NCBI GenBank assembly: GCA_905178155.1
Contig: CAJINV010000014.1
Span: forward strand, 527,040 to 591,039
DNA: 64,000 nt
Direction of reading: 5' to 3'
From: Amoebophrya sp. A120
Lineage: Eukaryota; Sar; Dinophyceae; Syndiniales; Amoebophryaceae
Shown: positions 58,282 to 64,000 of the stretch, piece after piece
Position numbering within the stretch: position 1 is the first letter of the stretch
Layout of the letters: the number at the start of each line of letters is the position of its first letter
The notes under the pieces: generated by a model
The model's input: the letters and a program-made list of their open reading frames with translations, nothing else
What the model was told of the DNA's origin: nothing
Databases searched by the model: none
Position numbers and translations under genes: made by a program

Positions 58282-60640
58282 TCAAAAGCGGCTGGGGTCG
58301 TGAATCTGCATTGCATGGACATGGCATGCATCAGACGGCATCCTCGCAATTATCTGGCGGTTGCAAGAAAATGAAAAATGAATACGTGTACGTTGCACGA
58401 CTACTCCGAGATTTATGAAAATGCAAATAGCCACTGGTAGTAACGCTAGCACGTCTAAAAGTAGTTTGTTATTGTTTGATATAGGAGGCGCTAGAGCCTT
58501 GCTCCCTTCGTTGTCATTCTGCAGCGCCGTGGAGGTCGGTTCTCCGTTATTCTGTAGCAGATCCTGCGCCTGAAGAACTGCGTCGCCCTTGTTTCGTGCA
58601 ATGTTGTTCCTCGTCCGCCGGTATCCACTGCAAATGTATCGTAGTACTACCCGTAGTGATTCTTGCACGTTATAATGCACGACAAATCACATCATGATCT
58701 ACTAATACTCGAGACCCTGATCCAGCATGACATACTGCTTCCTTTTTTTTTTCTCCTGAGAAAGATTAAATTGTTCTATAATTCATACAACGGAAACTAT
58801 ACTATACAAGCTCAACTACGAAGGTACTTTTCGATTTGGTTTTGCAATGCATAACCGGGCGGCTCGCTTCCCCGCGAACGTCTTCCGCTTGGTGCCGCCG
58901 CAATATCACATGCAAATGACTCTGGGTCTGGAACAGTGCCAATGTTTGCGTTTGCTATGCCTATGCAACGTGTCTTTTGCATCTTCACACAAATGGCCTC
59001 AAAAAGTGCACCCAAAAGCACCACAGGTTTTGCAGACGAGCAGGGCTCATGCTGTCTATTCCGCTTGAGAAACTTGCCCGACGGAGTCGGGAAAAAAATG
59101 GGCTGCTTCTGGCGCTATTTTCATGTGCTTTGGAGTTAGCGTCACAGGTTTGATGCGTTCTTCAACTTCCAGACTTATTTGAGACATTTGCAATGAATAC
59201 GTTGGTCCCTCCAGCAACATCAGACTCTTGTGCGGGGGACTTTTTCGGAAAACCACCCAGCGGCTGTCCAAGAAAAAAGGATTTGAGGTGTAAGTTTCTT
59301 TATATACAGAACAGCATTTGCTTTTGCATTTACAAATCTGACACTCATGCGCTTTCATTATGGACCCAGGGTCCACAATTAGAGCGCGGGCGTGTTTTGC
59401 ACGACCACCATGACAGACGCAATTCTATAACTGCATGTTGCGCGTCACAATAAGTGCTCACATCACCGCACAACTTTTTTTGTTGGATAGCGGCTCGTCC
59501 TGCTCCTGCTGTTGTCGAGCAATTTCGTAGATGTTCTTCTTGACCCTCGCCAAGTAGTATGCAGTGCAAATATGTAGTCTGGGTGACTGGAAAACTGCAA
59601 GTTGTAATGCGCCCTGTAGTTGTAGATCAGGATCATCACGCAAAAACTTTTCGTTTTCTCGCCCGGGTACTAGGTATAGCACAAGATGCTCATCTTTGGC
59701 CTTCCTGCGGTCGCGAGAATTTGAATTGTCTGTCAGGAAAAAGCACATGCATAGCAAAACCCTAACCTTACAAAACCTGCGATGCTGAAAACTGCACTCC
59801 AGTCCTCGCGCTCGCAAGGTCCAAGCATCCAAAACCTGCATGACAAACTCCTGCACTTTTCCAGACCCAGACACGTTGGGAAGTATTTGATACATAGGTC
59901 ACCTGCAGCTCCTTCTGCAGGTGGTACAACTCCAGGGGCACCATATCATAGTGCACAACGGCCCCTCGTCGTTCCCATTTCCCATGCAAAAGAAGAACGC
60001 CAATCATCTCACTCTGTGTCTGTTTCCGTCTTGTCACTATTATGCATGACAGGTTCATCCACATCCCCCGGCAGCACTGCAATCCTGTGCAGCAGCGAGG
60101 ACTTTGCCATGCAAAAGCTGCTGCACTCTCGCCGATGCGTCTGGTGCTGTTCACGCATCACATGTGAGGGCGTCGAGCAGCGGGAGCTATCGTGCACTCT
60201 CCGATACTCCAGCTTTGACAGCTATCCTGTGCAAAAGTATCGCTATCGTTCCAGTGGAAATAACCGCATGACAAATCTTCTCAGCAGGTTGAGAGAAAAT
60301 GAAAATCAGGAACATTATATGCGGATTTTTCACCTTCACAAAAAAATGCATGTCTCCAATTAGTACGAGTGCGTGTACGACACTTTGCTCTGCATACAAC
60401 CGAGAAGCCTGCAACGTGTATGATGAAGTCGGACTGTATCCACGGCAAACAAATTCCCCGCACTCGTCCAGATGCACTTTCTGCATGACAAAACGTTCCC
60501 TCAATCCTATTGAGCATGACAAGTAGCATGTTCTTGCTCTAAGAAATTGGCGAGTTAATTTGCGATGCATTTTGTACGACGTGTTGTAGTTGTACAGGAA
60601 TTTCGTTACTGTGGATAAACTTGTCCTGTCTCAGCCGCAT
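58282..60640 (-). CDS. Small protein with a hydrophobic C-terminal segment, heavily fragmented gene
   Basis: Eight exons (60640-60618, 60436-60397, 60222-60207, 59943-59893, 59557-59490, 59264-59200, 58903-58854, 58621-58282) close a 205-residue frame after loss of seven introners. It starts MRLRQDKFDFIIHVAGFSVAKLEPLELYHLQKELQVTYVARVKKNIYEIARQQ, goes through a basic stretch (GGTKRKTFAGKRAARWTRNNIARNK), and has one strong membrane helix (KLLLDVLALLPVAICIFINLGVVV). A tail-anchored or single-pass membrane protein is the simplest reading. The last 40 residues may be intron read-through. Family not recognised. Exon 3 is 16 bp, of which 11 remain after loss of a flank copy. The frame is supported only by joint consistency across the seven junctions. 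Confidence 0.55.
58622..58853. mobile_element. Introner, family C, long and diverged
   Basis: 232 bp. Left TATCCACTGCAAATGTATCG, right TTTTGCAATGCATA. Flanks GCCGG and ACCGG differ at one base. Excision keeps KRAAR and TRNNIARN in one frame. Confidence 0.72.
58904..59199. mobile_element. Introner, family D, decayed
   Basis: 296 bp. Left end has CTGGGTCTGGAA; the right end has decayed. Flanks CGCAA and CGTTG do not match. Excision joins VAGGTN to GGTKRKTF in frame. Confidence 0.65.
59265..59489. mobile_element. Introner, family I
   Basis: 225 bp. Left TGTCCAAGAAAAAAGG, right CTTTTTTTGTTGGATA. Exact flank repeat GCGGC. Excision joins EQDEPL to GGFPKKSPAQ in frame. Confidence 0.8.
59558..59892. 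mobile_element. Introner, family D, decayed
   Basis: 335 bp. Left TATGCAGTGCAAATATG followed by a broken copy of the D repeat; right TTCCAGACCCAGACACGTTGGG ending GATA. Flanks AGTAG and CATAG differ. Excision joins KELQVTY to VARVKKNIY in frame. Confidence 0.62.
59944..60206. mobile_element. Introner, family G, diverged
   Basis: 263 bp. Left TATCATAGTGCACAAC, right GTGCACTCTCCGATA. Flanks CACCA and CTCCA differ at one base. Excision joins VAKLE to PLELYHLQ in frame. Confidence 0.65.
60223..60396. mobile_element. Introner, family C, decayed flanks
   Basis: 174 bp. Left TATCCTGTGCAAAAGTATCG is intact; the right end is diverged (ACACTTTGCTCTGCATA). Flanks ACAGC and CAACC do not match. Confidence 0.68.
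60437..60617. mobile_element. Introner, family H, decayed flanks
   Basis: 181 bp. Both ends resemble the family H right terminus (TATCCACGG at left, TTACTGTGGATA at right). Flanks GACTG and AACTT do not match. Excision joins MRLRQDK to FDFIIHV in frame. Confidence 0.6.
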
Positions 60641-63600
60641 GGTGTCTGCTTGTTGACGTCCGCACAGTAGAATCAGAAGGTGTAGTTGTAAAAACAGTGC
60701 CTGCTTGTTCTGGACGTCCGCACGGCAAGATCAGGAGGTGTACGTGTAGCAAGATGTATGCAGGGCAAAAAATCGAAGGAATGCTTTCAACAACAACAAC
60801 GTCCTGTGGAAATAAGCAGGTCCACCATTTGCAAATAAGTTTTGGTGCGCCCTCCTCTGGACTTTCGAGCATCAAAGTCAAAGTCCTGTATTTCTGCATG
60901 AGGAGTCAATCTGTGCTACGCCGCCAGGGGAGTTGTTCTCATGCAGGACCACAGTCATGGTCAAGCCGCCATCAACGCAACAAAACTACCTGTGAAGATG
61001 TAGTTGCGGGGGCATGATGTGTTCTATTACTATTTATGCGCCGTCCAGTACGTGCGCGACGGCGAGAAGTGGGCCACAACATGCAACATCTGTGGGGAAA
61101 AGGTAGTTCCAGTGGCGTAGCCGCTGACGTAATATTTTTTGCACTTGGTAAGCTAGATCGGCCTCAGGAGGGACGGGATGGCGCGGGTTCCAATACGAAT
61201 AGAAACCCACGTGACGGGGCAACCGGATCGATGCTATTGGTACACAGCTATCCCAGAATGTAGATCTGCCACGACTGCAAAGGTAAGACGGCACCTCGAC
61301 CGGAACTCCAGCAGGCCACATCAAAATGAAAATATTCATAAAAGTTTACGCACTTCTTGTTGCGGTTTTTTGCACGATTGTTGACTGAAGTGCGACGTTT
61401 ATATCCGAGAGCTTCGCTTTGCTGCGATTTATTGTACTTGTACTTCTACTTTGTTCTTCATCCACCTTGTGCTTGCGGTTGCGTAGTCATTATCACAGCT
61501 ACTAGTCATGCTATTCATTTTATTCTTACACTGCATAAAAAATGAGGTTGTTGACTGAGCAGTGCACACACTATCTTTCTCTGAACGGAGATCAAAAATT
61601 TATCATGTCGCTGGGCGAAGCGAGATCACACCAATGTTAATGTTTTGCATTCAGTTTTATTATTCGCGGCGTTCTACCAAAATAGAATTATCGGAACAAA
61701 CATGTTTGTAGTTGACTTGTAGTGATCTGAAAAATCAAAATCAAAATCAAATGAGCAAAATAGCGACGCGCGAAGAGCAAGAGCAACAGGGAGCAACCCG
61801 ACCACGACCTCGCCAGAAGTGGTCATCTTCAGCTCATATCTTGTTTCATCTTGTGTTTCATCTGTTTAGTATCACGCCGCAAAGTAGGGGAAAAAGTCGT
61901 TCTTGCAGTTGTTAGCGATGAAGAGGATCTCGCCGTTGTTCTATGTCGTGTTGCGACTCATTGCTTCTTGATCTTGATCAATCGGATTGAACCACCAGGA
62001 GCATTAACATGAAAAAGTCGAAACTTGCATCACAGGCTGCTTTTCCAACATCTCTCTGCGACCAAACAAACCGCGACAATTGTTAGGGCAAGGGCTTAGT
62101 ATTGACCGTCAAGAACCAGCGAGGCAAAATAGTGAAAGGGAGGACGAAACTGGTGGTAAGTACCATTGAAAAACATTCAACGTGAAAAAATGTGGGACTA
62201 CGAGAGGAACACCGAGAAGAGCATTAATCTGTGTGCCTGTGATGTTGTTCCCTAGCCACGATGAGTGCGACCACCACCTGTATGATTATTGAAAGTGCGT
62301 CTGCTTTAACATGCTGAGAGAGTCTCTATTTCCTTTGGTTTGGTTATTTTTACTTTTATGAGTTTCATCTCGACGTCTTTACGAAATGAAAATTGACAAA
62401 CAAATTTAAGATTCGTTTGCTCCAATCGCGACGAACGACAGATGACATCAAATAAGCTTTGGGTAATTTGAATTTGATGAAACAGTTCACTCCCCCGTCG
62501 TTAAGTGTACATAACTTGGAATCCTTCATGTCCTCTGTCTTCGGCGCTATACTAACTAAAGTAACTCTATCTCTAACTCTTCTATGCTCTACAATTACAA
62601 GTTTGCTGTGCACGCACACAATGCAGCAACGTACAGTTTCCAACCTCTTGGTATTACTTAGGTACCCAGTATGACAGGTTGAGTGATGGCGTCGGCGCTG
62701 GAACAGATTAGGATCGAGTATCTTACCTGGGTACTAGTACCAGCAACTTAGAAGTAGAACAGGAGACTTAGCCCCTACCATATGCCACATTTTGTCATGC
62801 TGAAATACGTAGATAACTAAAATAATAGGGCTGGCATGTGATGCCATATTTTTACAGTATCAATACGGAAATAACTACTTTATTACCGTGGATAAGATCT
62901 TTTTCGGCGCGATCAACTGTATGGAATTGGTAGGCGCCGGGAAATCATCAACACGGGAAACATAGTCTGCGTTGCGTGATGAAATGCTAGCCATACTAAC
63001 TAGAAGTGGTGGGTGCCTAATGTGTTACAGGTAAAAAATAAGCAAGAAATTGAGCCCAACGGGTTGATTCTTGTTGCTGCCTCGTCTGTCCCGCAGAGTC
63101 AAAGAAGGAACGGTGAAAGTGCAAGACCACGGAAGCGCTTTTATTCGTTACCCCGAAGGGCGTGCGTATGGCTGCAAAAAACAAGTCACTCTCTCTAGGT
63201 GCTCCTGCTAGCAAAACTTGTCACGCGCCGCTTGGAAATGGCGGGGCCGCAATCCAGAGAGAGTCGATGATCCTATGCATGATGGCAAGCGATTACCATA
63301 CATTATTCCCTTTTTGGTGATTTCCCGTGCCCGCCTAATTATACTCCCATAAACTGCGGCGAAATTTATACTAGTAATTTAATGTTTTCTTTATGAGATG
63401 CTGAAAAATGACATAGCTGTGATTGTGGGAAGCTTAGCTTAGCAACATGAAAATGCGCAAAAGAAAGTGTTTGTGTTGCTAAGATACAGACCGCCTTACT
63501 TTGTAAAAGACGAAAGAGCAGCAGCAGCTCTTGCAAACCGCAGCACAGAAAGAAAACAACGACTCGGCTGGTTAAGAGAGTTACAACAATAAACTAAAAG

Positions 63601-63910
63601 CATTCAATGAATTAACATGATCGATGCCAAACACTAGATGACAATGACATTCCTGAGTTGTTTTCTACTACGCCAGCCCTCCTGCTTGTTTTCTACTGTA
63701 CCGGATCACTCATAATCCTTTCGCCACGTGGACGTGTATTTTTTTTCTAGTAGTTCGACGTCGACCGCATTCCCTTCCTTGCGATCAATCAAGATCCTGG
63801 CACGCCCGAGCTTCTCTTAGTGTAATGGCTAACGCTAGAAGAAGACACATTCAGGACTCTATGCGCCATGTGCTTTGGAGCGAGGTAACAAAATAAAACA
63901 AGAGGGCCTC
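60641..63910. other. Intergenic, no gene supported
   Basis: 3.3 kb. Short frames on both strands only. A Cys-x2-Cys peptide (TTCNICGEKVV) in the plus strand near 61080 is too short to call. A possible introner relic lies at 62783-62895. No tRNA or rRNA recognised. Confidence 0.45.
62783..62895. repeat. Possible introner relic outside a recognised gene
   Basis: Begins TATGCCACATTTTGTCATGC and ends TTTATTACCGTGGATA, recalling family H ends, with two core motifs (TTTGTCATGC and GTGATGCC). Flanks do not match. About 113 bp. Confidence 0.3.
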
Positions 63911-63954
63911 GGGGGACCTCTTGTCCGCCCGGCCGGGTGGACAAGAGGTCCCCC
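63911..63954. repeat. 44-bp GC-rich near-perfect palindrome
   Basis: GGGGGACCTCTTGTCC at 63911-63926 is exactly complementary to 63939-63954. The 12-bp centre GCCCGGCCGGGT is itself palindromic except at its outer pair. In RNA this would be a very stable hairpin. It sits in a GC-rich stretch at the window edge, unlike the AT-rich DNA before it. Confidence 0.85.
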
Positions 63955-64000
63955 CCTTTCGCTGCCGGAGCGGCTGGCTCGCAGAAGTCCCCCCGCGTCG

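Noticed and set aside
61036-61339. Overlapping small frames with a CNICGEK peptide
   Set aside because: Only a fragment of a possible zinc-binding motif; both strands are open and neither has a convincing start.
1-64000. tRNA, rRNA, snRNA or dinoflagellate spliced-leader genes
   Set aside because: I scanned by eye for conserved boxes and the leader sequence and found no match; a covariance-model search would be needed to exclude them.

Overview
The window is nuclear DNA of a eukaryote, most likely a syndinian dinoflagellate parasite of the Amoebophrya type. That assignment is an inference from three things: every gene I can support lies on the minus strand, the proteins are rich in Ser, Ala, Gly and Lys low-complexity tracts, and the genes are cut up by introner elements, which are known from Amoebophrya. 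No bacterial, plasmid or viral gene is visible.

The main feature is a population of 46 intron-like mobile elements in ten sequence families (called A to J here). Each has terminal inverted repeats, begins TAT and ends ATA, and most are flanked by a 5-bp direct repeat that differs from site to site (about 33 exact, 4 with one mismatch, the rest decayed). All sit inside coding sequence. Removing an element together with one flank copy restores the reading frame. Done throughout, this closes four genes in frame at 4,288, 560, 2,550 and 1,132 residues, and a fifth, less certain, at 205. These excisions do not follow GT-AG, although conventional GT-AG introns also occur in the same genes.

Layout from left to right, all minus strand: a small secreted Cys-rich protein (349-690); a giant low-complexity protein (1393-16126, 6 introners); an LMBR1-type membrane protein (17258-20189, 5 introners); protein phosphatase 4 regulatory subunit 3, PP4R3/SMEK (22069-36015, 19 introners of nine families plus 6 GT-AG introns); a zuotin-like J-domain protein (38639-43131, 5 introners); GPI transamidase subunit PIG-T (44288-47432, 1 introner); a gene of unknown function (49407-52022, 3 introners); a Ser-rich protein (52260-58159); and a small membrane-anchored protein (58282-60640, 7 mostly decayed introners). 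The last 3.3 kb shows no supportable gene and ends in a GC-rich palindrome.

The genes serve unrelated housekeeping roles (phosphatase regulation, chaperone, GPI anchoring, membrane transport), so this is not a functional cluster. What unites them is co-orientation and colonisation by introners. Exon coordinates below keep both copies of each flank repeat; one copy is lost on splicing. All lengths were worked out by hand from the coordinates.
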